Below, piece by piece: positions 10,433 through 19,789 of a stretch of 64,000 nt of DNA. The notes below the pieces were generated by a model. The model had not been told where the DNA came from and did not search any database. It worked only from the letters and a program-made list of their open reading frames with translations. The DNA is from Rhizopus arrhizus (taxonomy: Eukaryota > Mucoromycota > Mucoromycetes > Mucorales > Rhizopodaceae), in NCBI GenBank assembly GCA_024220505.1, contig JAKZZE010000005.1, forward strand, positions 62,001 through 126,000. The letters run 5' to 3'. Made by a program: the position numbers and the translations under genes. Within the stretch, counting starts at the first letter, position 1. Every line of letters begins with the position of its first letter.

Positions 10433-10715
10433 TGAAAAGGTTCGCCCTTTTGGTAAAATCTAATGACGTGGTAAAACAATTAAAAGGCAGATTTTTGCAG
10501 ATAACTATAAATTCCCTTCCTTTCAATACTTCTGATTTCCCCCTTTTTACTACGTGTTGTGAATTGCTTATAAAATTATTCAAAACTTTAAAAAACACAT
10601 ATCTCACAAAAAGTAAGACATACATTCCCTCATTTAAATAATATGTTTTGTTAACCTTTAATAAAAGTCTGCTTGAAACACACATAAATTTTATATTCAA
10701 ACTCAATTTACATTA
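10433..10715 (+). repeat. 3' LTR
   Basis: Direct repeat of 1714-1996 with one mismatch (A at 10437). It is followed by TATC at 10716-10719, the proposed target duplication. Confidence 0.93.
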
Positions 10716-10808
10716 TATCCAAACTGTTTCTTCATTTTTGTTTTTATCTTTTCTTAAATCATTATTACCATAATACAGCAACACTAACTTGAGATTTTTT
10801 AATTCCAC

Positions 10809-10909
10809 AAAACCCTTCAAATGTGTGTCTGTTTTTAAAATGCCATTACTCGGTGACAAGCAAAAATGAAAAAAAAAAAAAAAAAAAAAAAACACACTTG
10901 AAGGGTTTT
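10809..10909. repeat. Imperfect inverted repeat around a poly-A run
   Basis: AAAACCCTTCAAATGTGTGT (10809-10828) pairs with ACACACTTGAAGGGTTTT (10892-10909). Between them is an A-run of about 24. It lies just upstream of a Tc1 remnant and may be an end of that older element. Confidence 0.55.
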
Positions 10910-10945
10910 ATGAGGCACTGTATGTGTTATGTCCACACCTAGCCA

Positions 10946-11100
10946 TTTCAAATTCCTGATTTGAGCCCAACTAAGCGTATTTTGCATCATCTTAAGCTTA
11001 GTATGTACGAAAATAGAGCAAGAAGCATGTATAAACTGTGGCAACAAATGAAAAAAGAATGTAATTCATTCAAAAAAAGTCTAATGCTGGAAGTATATTG
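10946..11100 (+). pseudogene. Third Tc1 transposase remnant (C-terminus)
   Basis: The frame starting at 10946 reads IPDLSPTKRILHHLKLSMY and then RARSMYKLWQQMKKE. This lines up with the C-terminal PDLNPIEHIWHHLK block of element B's transposase, with the catalytic Glu replaced by Lys. Upstream sequence is decayed. It is a separate, older Tc1 insertion beside the gypsy element. Confidence 0.75.
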
Positions 11101-11442
11101 ATAATATGTTGAACTAAACTCAAGCTGGTCTTGCTGAAAAGGGTGAATCAATTCGACATATGCAGTCAGAATATCTCACAAATGGATAGGCTTAAATATT
11201 TATTTTCTATTATATCCTAGCTCAGTTGCTGAGATAAAAAAATCGCATAATGTTAGCTTATAAATATATGTTATTATATTCTAAATTTGAGATGATCTAG
11301 CAGATTTTTGATAGAGCTACGTTAAAAATAGAAGAAAATTAGTTTACGTTTGTGAAGCGCTTTAGTATATATGAGTTTATTTCATAAGCATTTTGATGGA
11401 AAGAGCTTACTCTAAACTCAGAATTGATGGTAGCTATTGCCT
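11101..11442. other. AT-rich spacer before LINE-A
   Basis: No coding potential seen. The end of this stretch carries the left LINE-A target duplication (11443-11455). Confidence 0.5.
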
Positions 11443-11455
11443 AATCCTCTAATTT
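11443..11455 (+). repeat. LINE-A target site duplication, left
   Basis: AATCCTCTAATTT, matching 17016-17028 after the poly-A tail. Confidence 0.85.
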
Positions 11456-11457
11456 TC

Positions 11458-12939
11458 ATGCTTCTTTCAACTAACGCTGCTAAGCCACCTGACGAAGGCG
11501 ACATATCAGCTCGACCATCACCACCAGCGAGCACCAAACTGACCTCAAAGCAACCTAAACAAGTGCTTTACTCCAAAGTTCATCAACGACCTGCGAAATT
11601 ACATGAGAGTCTGTTACATGTTTCTAATTCGAGATCTCTACCATCCTCAAATTCATCGTCCACAGATCCAGCGGACGCACAACCTGTGATTATTGACACT
11701 GTTTACTGGGGAGCCTCTCAAACTCCTGGATCTATTTTCTTTGATGTTACTACTCGTAAAGAGTCAGATCGTGAATTGTACAAAATTTCATTTTATCAGC
11801 TTCAAGATTTTGTTGGCCAGCTTGTCCATAAGTCCGGCTCTAACCGTTACTTGGAAATTAATTTTGATAACAATGATGCTAAGCAGAATGCCTGCAATAA
11901 CGGCCTTAAGTTCGACAATGGACACATTGTCATCCGTCCTGCTATAGCGTTAGCTCCTGGCTCAATTGTTAAACAAGTCAACCTTCACCGCCTTCCTTGG
12001 CTTCGTCCCAAAGAACTTTTGGATGGCTTGAAAGCTACACTTGGTAACTATGGTGTAGTTCGTGATGTTGGAATTATAAAAGATAATGACACTGGTACTT
12101 TCCTTGGCTCTGGATATGCCTTTTTGGATGTTACACCTTCTTTGGTACCTGCAGGACAGCCTCCTTTTCTGGACCTGTCTCATGTTATTACGTGGATCGA
12201 TGAGGATACCAATCGCTCCGGAAATGTATTCATTCACGCATATTGGAACGATATGCCTGTTTATTGTAAATACTGTCACGAGTCTGGACATAATGCTTCC
12301 TCTTGCCCTAAGTCACCTAGTAGCAAGCGAGTTTGTTTTTCATGTCTTAAACGTGGCCATGTTCGTGCTGATTGTCCGGACAAACATAAGTCGGCCAAAC
12401 GACACCGTAATGGTCGAGTTGTTTCACCAGCTTCACCAGCCCCCGATACTTTGTTGAATATTGATACTGGGTCTGTTGACTCTTCAGATTCTGTGGTTTC
12501 TCCTGCTTCCACTCAGGGTCCATCTTCGGCTCTAGTTATAAATACGACCGCTTCCACTACTACACCAACTACTGTCCAAGTTGGACAGGAGGTAACACCT
12601 GCTGTTGACCAAGGGACGTCAACTTTGAACTCTGCTGGTCCCGATACCGCGACGGAATTGGATGACTTGTCTCATCAGTCCGCCGCTGATGATGTTGATA
12701 TGGATGGCTCTTCTTCCGAGTCTACCATTGACTATGCTCCTGCCGTTACGCGGTCTCCTGCTCCAAGCCCCGATACTACTGGTTCCGCCGCTACTGATCC
12801 TGCCTTTCCTGACACTGTTACTACTAGGACTACAGCTACTAATGTGCCTAATATTACTGGTACTGGTGCTGCTGGTACGAGACTGGTTCAAACGCGTAGT
12901 GGCCGGTTTTCGAAACCGCCTCCCAAATGGGATTTATAA
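11458..12939 (+). CDS. LINE-A ORF1, CCHC zinc-knuckle RNA-binding protein
   Basis: This product of about 493 residues is the nucleic-acid chaperone and RNP protein of a LINE. Two adjacent CCHC knuckles lie near residues 270-305: CKYCHESGHNASSC and CFSCLKRGHVRADC. A fold of about 170 residues precedes them, probably an RRM-like domain. A Ser/Thr/Pro/Asp-rich tail follows. The first ATG in frame is at 11458; the frame is open slightly further upstream, but that lies in the target duplication. Its stop codon (12937-12939) shares its last A with the ORF2 start. Confidence 0.9.
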   Translation: MLLSTNAAKPPDEGDISARPSPPASTKLTSKQPKQVLYSKVHQRPAKLHESLLHVSNSRSLPSSNSSSTDPADAQPVIIDTVYWGASQTPGSIFFDVTTRKESDRELYKISFYQLQDFVGQLVHKSGSNRYLEINFDNNDAKQNACNNGLKFDNGHIVIRPAIALAPGSIVKQVNLHRLPWLRPKELLDGLKATLGNYGVVRDVGIIKDNDTGTFLGSGYAFLDVTPSLVPAGQPPFLDLSHVITWIDEDTNRSGNVFIHAYWNDMPVYCKYCHESGHNASSCPKSPSSKRVCFSCLKRGHVRADCPDKHKSAKRHRNGRVVSPASPAPDTLLNIDTGSVDSSDSVVSPASTQGPSSALVINTTASTTTPTTVQVGQEVTPAVDQGTSTLNSAGPDTATELDDLSHQSAADDVDMDGSSSESTIDYAPAVTRSPAPSPDTTGSAATDPAFPDTVTTRTTATNVPNITGTGAAGTRLVQTRSGRFSKPPPKWDL

Positions 12940-12941
12940 TG
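12937..12941 (+). promoter_or_regulatory. UAAUG stop-start junction of LINE-A
   Basis: The ORF1 stop TAA (12937-12939) overlaps an ATG (12939-12941) that is in frame with ORF2. Such UAAUG junctions are known to drive termination-reinitiation coupling in the silkworm LINE SART1. Another in-frame ATG at 12927 exists, so reinitiation is an inference. Confidence 0.65.
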
Positions 12942-15900
12942 TCATTATTAATGACTATAAACTCACGCAAGGCTTTTACGTTACTATCCTTAAATGGCAA
13001 TAGCTTTTTTAAGAGTAGTAACCCATCTTCACGACAACATCTCATCCGGTACATTCGCTCTTACAATCCTACTTTTGTCGCTCTTCAAGAAATTGATGGC
13101 AGTGACGCTAACAATGCTCAACATTTGAACATCTTACATAAACAGTTCTGTAGTCAACAGTCTTTATGGACTAAATATTGCGGCCTACTCTGTTTTGATC
13201 CCCAGTACTCCTTAACTCGTATTCCTCTCCCTGAGGATTCGCGATGCATTTTAGCTCAAGTATCACACGCCACTGGAAACATGGCTCCTTTTCACATTTT
13301 GGTGATCTATGCCCCGGCTTCCTCTCATCGTGCTCGACTTGAATTCTTTAACACTTTATTGACTTTTCGACAACTATCTCCACTTGATCCTCTTTCTTGT
13401 ATAGATCGCATGATTATTGCGGGAGATTTCAACTACTCCTTGCCACCGTCTTCATCCTCACAAGGTTCTCGTGCACCAGAACGTTGGCTGCATTTTTTAC
13501 AGTGTCATTTTCAAAATGTCATGGCTGAACTTCGATCTTTGGATACGGCTACTTTTCGCCGCGGTGCAACTACCAGGTCTACCATTGATTATATATATCT
13601 ATCATTGGATATGGCTATCAACTATGTAGATGCTGATGTCGACTTTGTCAATTCATCTTGGACTGACCACGCTCTGATGACGGTTACTCTGAAAGCCGAT
13701 CTCCTTACTGACACGGGACCAGGTATTTGGAGGGCGAATCCTGTGTTCACGCGAAGTAAAGCGTACCGTCAGAAATTGGCGAGTATGCTTACAAAACTAT
13801 ACGACCAGCAAATTGCCACGTCCTCATCGTCTCCTCAAGAACTATGGGATATGGTAAAAACTAAAGTTAAACATTTTACTCGCAAATTCGGTCGACAGCA
13901 CGTTGATTGGAGGAAACAACAGTTGGTGGCGCTCCAACGTAAACGTCAACGATTACTTAGGGGCAAAATTCCCTCCTCACTCTTGGCTATACACCTACCA
14001 CGCGTTGAACAGCAAATTCAGATACTACAAGAGGAGGTTACTTCGATTGCCATTTTGAAAGCAGAGAGAACCTGGCGGGAAAAGTGCGAGACTGATGCCG
14101 GGTACCTTAAGAAATCTGTGGCGACACGTCAACTACAACGTTCAATTCCTCTTCTAGTGGATCCTTCTACAGACTCGGTTTGCTCTTCTCGTTCGCAAAT
14201 GTTGGAGGTCACCGAACGTTTTTATGGGGATTTATACTCAGCTGACGATATCTGTCCTACCTCGTTGGACAAAATGGTTACCAATATTCCTCCTTCTTGT
14301 CGGCTTTCTGAAGACGACGCAGACATGATGACGCATCCATTCGAGTTGTCTGAGATCCTTGATCAAGTGAAACGCTCACCGAAAGTCAGTAGTCCTGGTA
14401 CAGATGGCCTGTCGTACGTTTTTTTTAATCTGATCTTTAAACATCCGAAGTATACCGAGTTGATCTTACGTGTCTTTAACGATGCTCTGTCTTGTAGTCT
14501 TTTCCCTAGCTCTTGGCTTGAAACATGCGTCTGTCTTCTTCCCAAAAAAGGTGATCTTACACTCCTTAAGAATTGGCGACCAATTACGTTGATCAACTGC
14601 GATGCCAAAATCTTCACACGCTTACTCAACTCTCGTCTTGTTTCTGTGGCCTCTTCTCTCATCTCGCCCTGGCAGAGTGGGTTTATGAAAGGCCGTTTTA
14701 TTGCAGATAATGGAGCTTTGGCGCAGATTACTCTCGAACAAGCTTCTCTACGGCAGTCTAAAGAGATTGGTTTGCTATGTGACCAAGAAAAAGCCTACGA
14801 CCGAGTACATCCGGACTATCTTCGTGCCGTTTTGGTTCGTTTTGGCTTCCCTGCTCAATTTGTTTCTGTTATTGATGGTCTTTTCTATGGTACATCCATG
14901 CGTGTAAATGTTAACGGATACCTTACCCTTCCCGTTTCCCTTGGTCGTGGTTTACGTCAAGGTGACCCCATCAGTCCACTTTTGTTCAACTTGGCCATGG
15001 AACCTCTTGTGAAAGCGATCAGTCAGTCCTCTGACATTAAGGGCTTCAGTGCTCCGCCTCTGTCACTTTCATCCATCAGTGCTCCTATATTCGGCCCTTC
15101 TGGTCTCCAGCCCATAAAAGTTCTGGCTTATGCCGATGACTTACTGATATACTTGCAAGACCAGTCCGATCTTGACGAAGTTCAGCGTTTGATTCAGTGT
15201 TACAACCAAGCGTCCAATGCAAAGATGAATTTTGAAAAAACAGTCGCTTTTTCCGTGTCTGGTCTACCTCATCCTCACTGGCTACCTGCTCTTGCTTCAC
15301 ATGGCATTACAAAATGGCATGACCGGCGATCTCCTGAACCTCTAACTTACCTTGGGTACCCTTTGGCACAGTCAACTGGCCAACGCCAATTTTACCAAGA
15401 CCAATTGATTGCGAAGGTGTCTCGCGCGTGTGACATTCATAAACAACGTAATCTCTCGGTCCGTGGTCGTGCAACTGTACTCAATACATTGATCCTGTCG
15501 ACTCTCTGGCATGTACTTCGCGTCTCATGGGTTAGTCAACATACTCTTGGAATCCTTCGTAAACTCTGCCGTGAGTTCCTTATGTTTCGCATTTTCCCTT
15601 CGGTATCCTTTGATGTGCTTCAGTTGCCTTTGACAATAGGCGGTCTCGGTATTCTGGATCCGACATCCCAACAAATGGCTCTCCAGTTTCGTTGGCTTAC
15701 TCCATTGCTACAGCATAGCTATCCTCGGTCTATTGTGTCTCGTTGGATTGCTGCTCACATTGCAAGTATATCGCCTATCGCGCTCCCTGATCACCGGCTG
15801 CCTTTTCTTTTTGCTCCAGTTCGTCGAGGTCTTCTGCATCCGTCTCGACCTGGTATCTGTCCTATTCTGTTTAAAGCCTTTGACGCTATGTTTGATCCAG

Positions 15901-16880
15901 CTACAGTTTCCAATGAAATGAATGCACCTTTTGATCAACAAGGTCCCATCCCTCTGCATTATGTTCTAGATTTACCGTTGTCTGCTGTGGTGCTATGGCC
16001 TCCTGAGATACCTATACGCCAGCAGCGTTCTTTTGACAACCTTTTGGTCCAAGATGCCTTTGTCTTTGATGAAGAGATTTCTTGTGTCCGAAATAAAACG
16101 TCCAGTTCGATTAGACATCCCATTACCATTGGTCGAAATCGCATTCTTAAGCTTCTTCGTTGGATCAGCACTGGTACTGTCTCTTTGGCTCCATTCCTTG
16201 GTCGTTATTGTCTTCCTCTTCCCTCCGGGGCCCCTTTGGCTTTTGATGAAGCCGCTCGGTTTGATGCATTTTGCAATTCCCTCCTCTCCTGTTACTTAGA
16301 TGTTCGTACACGGGTTATCTCTCCGAAAACCTATCGTGCAGTCCGTTACAGTCGGCTTATGGCATCCTTTTCTGAATCTTCTCCGGTTCACCTTCGCTCT
16401 GCAATTTTTTGGAAATCTTTCTGGCGTCAGCCCGTTCCTCTTGCAATACGCAATCCTTGGTATAGATTGCTTCAGAACAAATTTCCTTGTGCTGAACTTT
16501 TGCATAAAGTGGTTCCTGCGTTGTGTCCTCCCCACTGTCGTCTTTGTGGCACTAATATTATGATCGAAGACCCGGAACACTTTTTAATACTTTGTCCACG
16601 AAAATTACTGGTCTGGGTACAAGTATGGGACAGGTTTTTTAGACGGACCCCCTTCTCCTATCAAAAAGTTGCCCAGGCAGTTTTTGATTTGCATTTCCCA
16701 CAGCAACGATTATCTATGGTAAATAATGGCAGCATCATTGGTTGCACCATTCTTGCGATCTGGAAAGCTCACTGGCGCTTCATTTTCGATAGTGCTCCTT
16801 TTGACCCCGGACAGGTTTTCCAAACCATCCTTGCTACTGTTGGCCCTCTTCGGGCTAACATCCGCCGCTCTCCTTTGTAA
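12939..16880 (+). CDS. LINE-A ORF2, endonuclease-reverse transcriptase
   Basis: This product of about 1313 residues nicks the target and reverse-transcribes the LINE RNA. An APE-type endonuclease fills the N-terminus: LQEIDG, then AGDFN near residue 165, an STIDYIYLS block, and WTDHALM. The RT domain shows WRPITLINCDAKI, SGFMKGRFIADN, DQEKAYDRV, GLRQGDPISPLLFN, and the catalytic AYADD near residue 735. A C-terminal CCHC finger (CRLCG with H and C following) lies near residue 1200, as in L1/Tad-type LINEs. No stop interrupts it. The frame is also open from an ATG at 12927, but the ATG overlapping the ORF1 stop seems the better start. Confidence 0.95.
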   Translation: MSLLMTINSRKAFTLLSLNGNSFFKSSNPSSRQHLIRYIRSYNPTFVALQEIDGSDANNAQHLNILHKQFCSQQSLWTKYCGLLCFDPQYSLTRIPLPEDSRCILAQVSHATGNMAPFHILVIYAPASSHRARLEFFNTLLTFRQLSPLDPLSCIDRMIIAGDFNYSLPPSSSSQGSRAPERWLHFLQCHFQNVMAELRSLDTATFRRGATTRSTIDYIYLSLDMAINYVDADVDFVNSSWTDHALMTVTLKADLLTDTGPGIWRANPVFTRSKAYRQKLASMLTKLYDQQIATSSSSPQELWDMVKTKVKHFTRKFGRQHVDWRKQQLVALQRKRQRLLRGKIPSSLLAIHLPRVEQQIQILQEEVTSIAILKAERTWREKCETDAGYLKKSVATRQLQRSIPLLVDPSTDSVCSSRSQMLEVTERFYGDLYSADDICPTSLDKMVTNIPPSCRLSEDDADMMTHPFELSEILDQVKRSPKVSSPGTDGLSYVFFNLIFKHPKYTELILRVFNDALSCSLFPSSWLETCVCLLPKKGDLTLLKNWRPITLINCDAKIFTRLLNSRLVSVASSLISPWQSGFMKGRFIADNGALAQITLEQASLRQSKEIGLLCDQEKAYDRVHPDYLRAVLVRFGFPAQFVSVIDGLFYGTSMRVNVNGYLTLPVSLGRGLRQGDPISPLLFNLAMEPLVKAISQSSDIKGFSAPPLSLSSISAPIFGPSGLQPIKVLAYADDLLIYLQDQSDLDEVQRLIQCYNQASNAKMNFEKTVAFSVSGLPHPHWLPALASHGITKWHDRRSPEPLTYLGYPLAQSTGQRQFYQDQLIAKVSRACDIHKQRNLSVRGRATVLNTLILSTLWHVLRVSWVSQHTLGILRKLCREFLMFRIFPSVSFDVLQLPLTIGGLGILDPTSQQMALQFRWLTPLLQHSYPRSIVSRWIAAHIASISPIALPDHRLPFLFAPVRRGLLHPSRPGICPILFKAFDAMFDPATVSNEMNAPFDQQGPIPLHYVLDLPLSAVVLWPPEIPIRQQRSFDNLLVQDAFVFDEEISCVRNKTSSSIRHPITIGRNRILKLLRWISTGTVSLAPFLGRYCLPLPSGAPLAFDEAARFDAFCNSLLSCYLDVRTRVISPKTYRAVRYSRLMASFSESSPVHLRSAIFWKSFWRQPVPLAIRNPWYRLLQNKFPCAELLHKVVPALCPPHCRLCGTNIMIEDPEHFLILCPRKLLVWVQVWDRFFRRTPFSYQKVAQAVFDLHFPQQRLSMVNNGSIIGCTILAIWKAHWRFIFDSAPFDPGQVFQTILATVGPLRANIRRSPL

Positions 16881-17015
16881 AATTTATTACACTGCGAGTC
16901 TTTTTGATTTTATTATTCGCCGTTTATCAAAAGCTCACCCCTATCTCATACGTGACTTTTTCTTTATTTAATAATAAACCTTCGGCCTAAAAGCCCCTAC
17001 AAAAAAAAAAAAAAA
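16881..17015 (+). other. LINE-A 3' UTR and poly-A tail
   Basis: A short 3' UTR ends in GGCCTAAAAGCCCCTAC and a tail of about 15 A. The GGCCTAAAAGCC core could form a small hairpin and is kept in the second copy at 24811-24822. It may be the RT recognition site, which is an inference. Confidence 0.6.
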
Positions 17016-17028
17016 AATCCTCTAATTT
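17016..17028 (+). repeat. LINE-A target site duplication, right
   Basis: AATCCTCTAATTT, matching 11443-11455. The leading AA is indistinguishable from the tail. Confidence 0.85.
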
Positions 17029-17138
17029 CAAATCGTCACGCTTTGCTAAAGCTTCTACAGATCCCTCGAAGTCGTTTTCTGTAATATGCTTTCTGTTCTA
17101 ATGAACAGTGCATTATATATTAATAGTGGCTGAACACA

Positions 17139-17901
17139 ATGGAAAATTTGGGATTCTGGACAAACTTGTCTATTATATCAAATATTAGAAATAGCATTAT
17201 TACCAATGAAACATATCTCTTTATAAATTGCACAGAATTAGCTTATTTAAAAAGAAAGGTTGACGATGCAACAGTAATTATTGGTAGAAAGAAAATCAAT
17301 GTAAAATACACCTCAATAGTAATCATTGAAGGAAGATGTAACCAAACACTTTTTTATCTATCTGCTTACTTTAGGTTGAAGACGAAGAAGATCAAATCAA
17401 TTTACAAGGTCTGGATGTGTCTTTATTATCGTATTCAAAAATCTATATCGTGAATCGACTTCACATGGTTTACGAATCAAATAGTAAAGATCAATATTTC
17501 ACTACGTAAGATTCATCTTTTTTCTTTTAGACTACTGTTATTAATTGTCTTTGCTTTACTGTTACCATGAATAATGTAATAGGTTTAACTAATGAAAGCA
17601 TATACAGTCAGCTCTCCCAGTTGAACGAAAATCAGCGAACAGAATTAAAGCAAATCTTTAAAGTAGAACTTGGGCGATCAGGTGCCTATTATGATACCAT
17701 CAAAGAAAAAGTTGAAGGGGTAAGATATAAATTGCTATACTATGTTTAAATAAATACTAATATCACCTTCAACTGGTTTAGTGTGAAAGTAACATAAAGC
17801 ATGCTATAAAATTTTTAAACAGCTGCATTGTGAACGCCAACATGGAAGTTGGTGTAATAAAGTTATATCTGTGGAATAGGCGAGTTGTTTCTCTCGATTA
17901 A
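17139..17901 (+). CDS. Unrecognised four-exon gene
   Basis: Hand-built model: exons 17139-17300, 17375-17505, 17608-17719 and 17782-17901, giving 174 residues. All three introns (74, 102 and 62 bp) have GT and AG ends and the phases agree, which would be unlikely by chance. The product has a polar, helical second half (QLNENQRTELKQIF) and no motif I recognise. The ATG is only about 110 bp from the LINE-A target repeat, so that insertion lies in its likely promoter or 5' UTR. The 5' end could extend further or have been disrupted. Function unknown; the model needs transcript support. Confidence 0.4.
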
Positions 17902-18481
17902 TAAAATTAACAAATAAATCAAATAATCGATGTGTCTCTTGAACCTCTTTATTGAGTAAGGATGAGAGAGAGAGCCCATTCAATATAAACTACGCCTTAG
18001 AATATAACAATGTGATTTAGGACCCAAGGTAGTACGGTATAAATTGTGTGGGCTGTTTATCGTACATAGCACAAAGTGCTATATATGATATACAGTCAAA
18101 TTATTAATTTAAGAATCTTTTGAGTAATCTCACACGACATTAAGGAAACTATTAGGGTAAATACGACAATATTGTCACATGTAGGTGCACAAAAGGAATA
18201 CTAGCTAGTGCAACAAACTAATCTTGTCTCATTTAGACTTGAAAGTCATTTATTTGCACTAGAGATATTTAATAAAACGGTCATCAGTCAATATTCTGAA
18301 ATGTATCTTATTTTGTACTTTTGGGGCCTTATCATCAAGAGCCTATTCATAAGCACACAGATATGGACGAATTGGTATGTATATTTTTATTTTATATGAT
18401 TTTTCCAGTGTTTATTGTACTAAATACTATTACTATAATTAGGAGGATACTGAGTCACTAGATTGAAATTATAAACTCAGA
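17902..18481. other. Gene-free AT-rich spacer
   Basis: No convincing gene. One 63-codon frame at 18208 has no recognisable features. Confidence 0.4.
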
Positions 18482-18655
18482 ATGGATCTTTGCTTACTTT
18501 GTCGATCGCTAAATAAGTCATATGATCATTGTAATTGCGGATTTGCTCGTATAATTAACGATATGAAGTATTACGATGTTAAGATAAAAACTGTGTTGAA
18601 TGTAATTATCCAGCTGGATAATATACTACAAAACCTTGAATGGGACAGCAAATAA
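18482..18655 (+). CDS. Possible small Cys-rich ORF (57 aa)
   Basis: An ATG at 18482 opens 57 codons with CLLC and CNC cysteine groups near the N-terminus and a hydrophobic, leucine-rich C-terminal half. There is no recognisable family, and length alone does not exclude chance. Confidence 0.2.
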   Translation: MDLCLLCRSLNKSYDHCNCGFARIINDMKYYDVKIKTVLNVIIQLDNILQNLEWDSK

Positions 18656-19789
18656 GTTAAACTTCCCTTGTTTCAAGCTCTCGGTATGTACTATCCTATA
18701 TTACTCTATAGAGTTCCCTAGTTCTATTTTTCAAATCTTACATACCCTTGTGTTCTTTTTAATTTGTCTTGAAAGTAGGTTTCGTTAGGGACTTATACTA
18801 CTTGTATCGTGTCAATCCTTATCGCTATGTGTTAAATAGAATAAGCACGCTATGTTATACGGTCCTAAAGAAAAGACATATAAATCCATCAAGCTTGTCG
18901 ATAATCTATTAAATCCTAAGGCTGGTAGCAAAACCAAAGCTTTCTTTTTATTATAATACATTCTAACTTTCTTTAAAGAATATGACAGCAATTATTGAAT
19001 ACAACATTTCAGATTCAAATAAAAACAATAAAAAAGACTGCCGAGTCTATATTGTCCTCAAGTACTAGCACAAACACCTCTATTACCAAAAAAAAACCCC
19101 CGCTTGGATTAAGCCAAATATTTTAATGAGCCTTTTAACTGTAAATATACTGCCTCTTCATCTGTACTATTGCGTATATATTATAAAAATATCAATATGC
19201 GTGAAATTTCATCAACAAGTCTATTTTTTATAAAATGTATTACCTTTATATTATAGCATCATCATTTTTGAAGCGTGTATACTACAGCGTCCCCCAAGGT
19301 GTATTGGTCCTAAGCTTTTAAATTAATTTTCATTTTTATTGTTCAATAAGAAAAAAAAAGTGTTTATACGATTAAATATTAACAGTATGAGTCAGTCTCT
19401 AACGTACTTTAACGAGAGTTTTAGGCTATTATTAAAGTTAACGAGACAAAGAATTAAGCAACAAAGCACCTACACTTTAAGCTATCTCAAAGAACAATAT
19501 ATATTTTCAGAGAAAAACGATATAAACAAACATGTGATTCTAAACATGCTATGTAACTTTTCTTAATAGTTCCGTAGCATTTGACTTAGATTTACATCAA
19601 TTCGCAAACAATTTTTTTCATACAATATCGTTACGCTTTCCTAGTTTCTTGTAAAGCTTGAATGAAATTCCAACTACACTTTTCAATATCATCATCAAGC
19701 TTTTCAAAAAAAAAAAAAAAGAAAGAAAATACAATTTTGTTAAAATCAGCTGAAAATACAATATATTCCAGCTTCCCCACATACAAACA
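18656..19789. other. Gene-free AT-rich spacer
   Basis: Nothing supportable. A frame of 75 codons at 19339 lacks any family signal. A short A-run (about 19705-19720) is present. Confidence 0.4.

Larger units (their letters stand above)
1714..10715 (+). mobile_element. Ty3/gypsy LTR retrotransposon carrying two nested Tc1-like insertions
   Basis: Two 283-bp direct LTRs (1714-1996 and 10433-10715) bound gag and pol. The LTRs differ at one position (G at 1718, A at 10437), so insertion was recent. A primer-binding site starting TGG lies two bases after the 5' LTR, and a purine-rich tract lies directly before the 3' LTR. TATC flanks both sides. The domain order protease, RT, RNase H, integrase places it in Ty3/gypsy (Metaviridae-type). 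Two DNA transposons (6231-7860 and 8002-9661) interrupt the integrase. Removing both, with one TA from each, leaves about 5.7 kb, a normal gypsy length. As it stands the copy cannot make full-length Pol. Confidence 0.95.
11456..17015 (+). mobile_element. LINE-A non-LTR retrotransposon, two intact ORFs
   Basis: A 5.56-kb element lies between 13-bp direct repeats AATCCTCTAATTT (11443-11455 and 17016-17028) and ends in a poly-A tail from 17001. It encodes ORF1 (zinc-knuckle protein) and ORF2 (APE endonuclease, RT, C-terminal zinc finger), both without stops or shifts. The ORF1 ATG is only two bases inside the left target repeat, so a 5' UTR is missing or extremely short; 5' truncation is likely. 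Domain order fits L1/Tad-like LINEs. A tail copy of the same family lies at 24488-24849, which supports recent activity. Confidence 0.95.
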
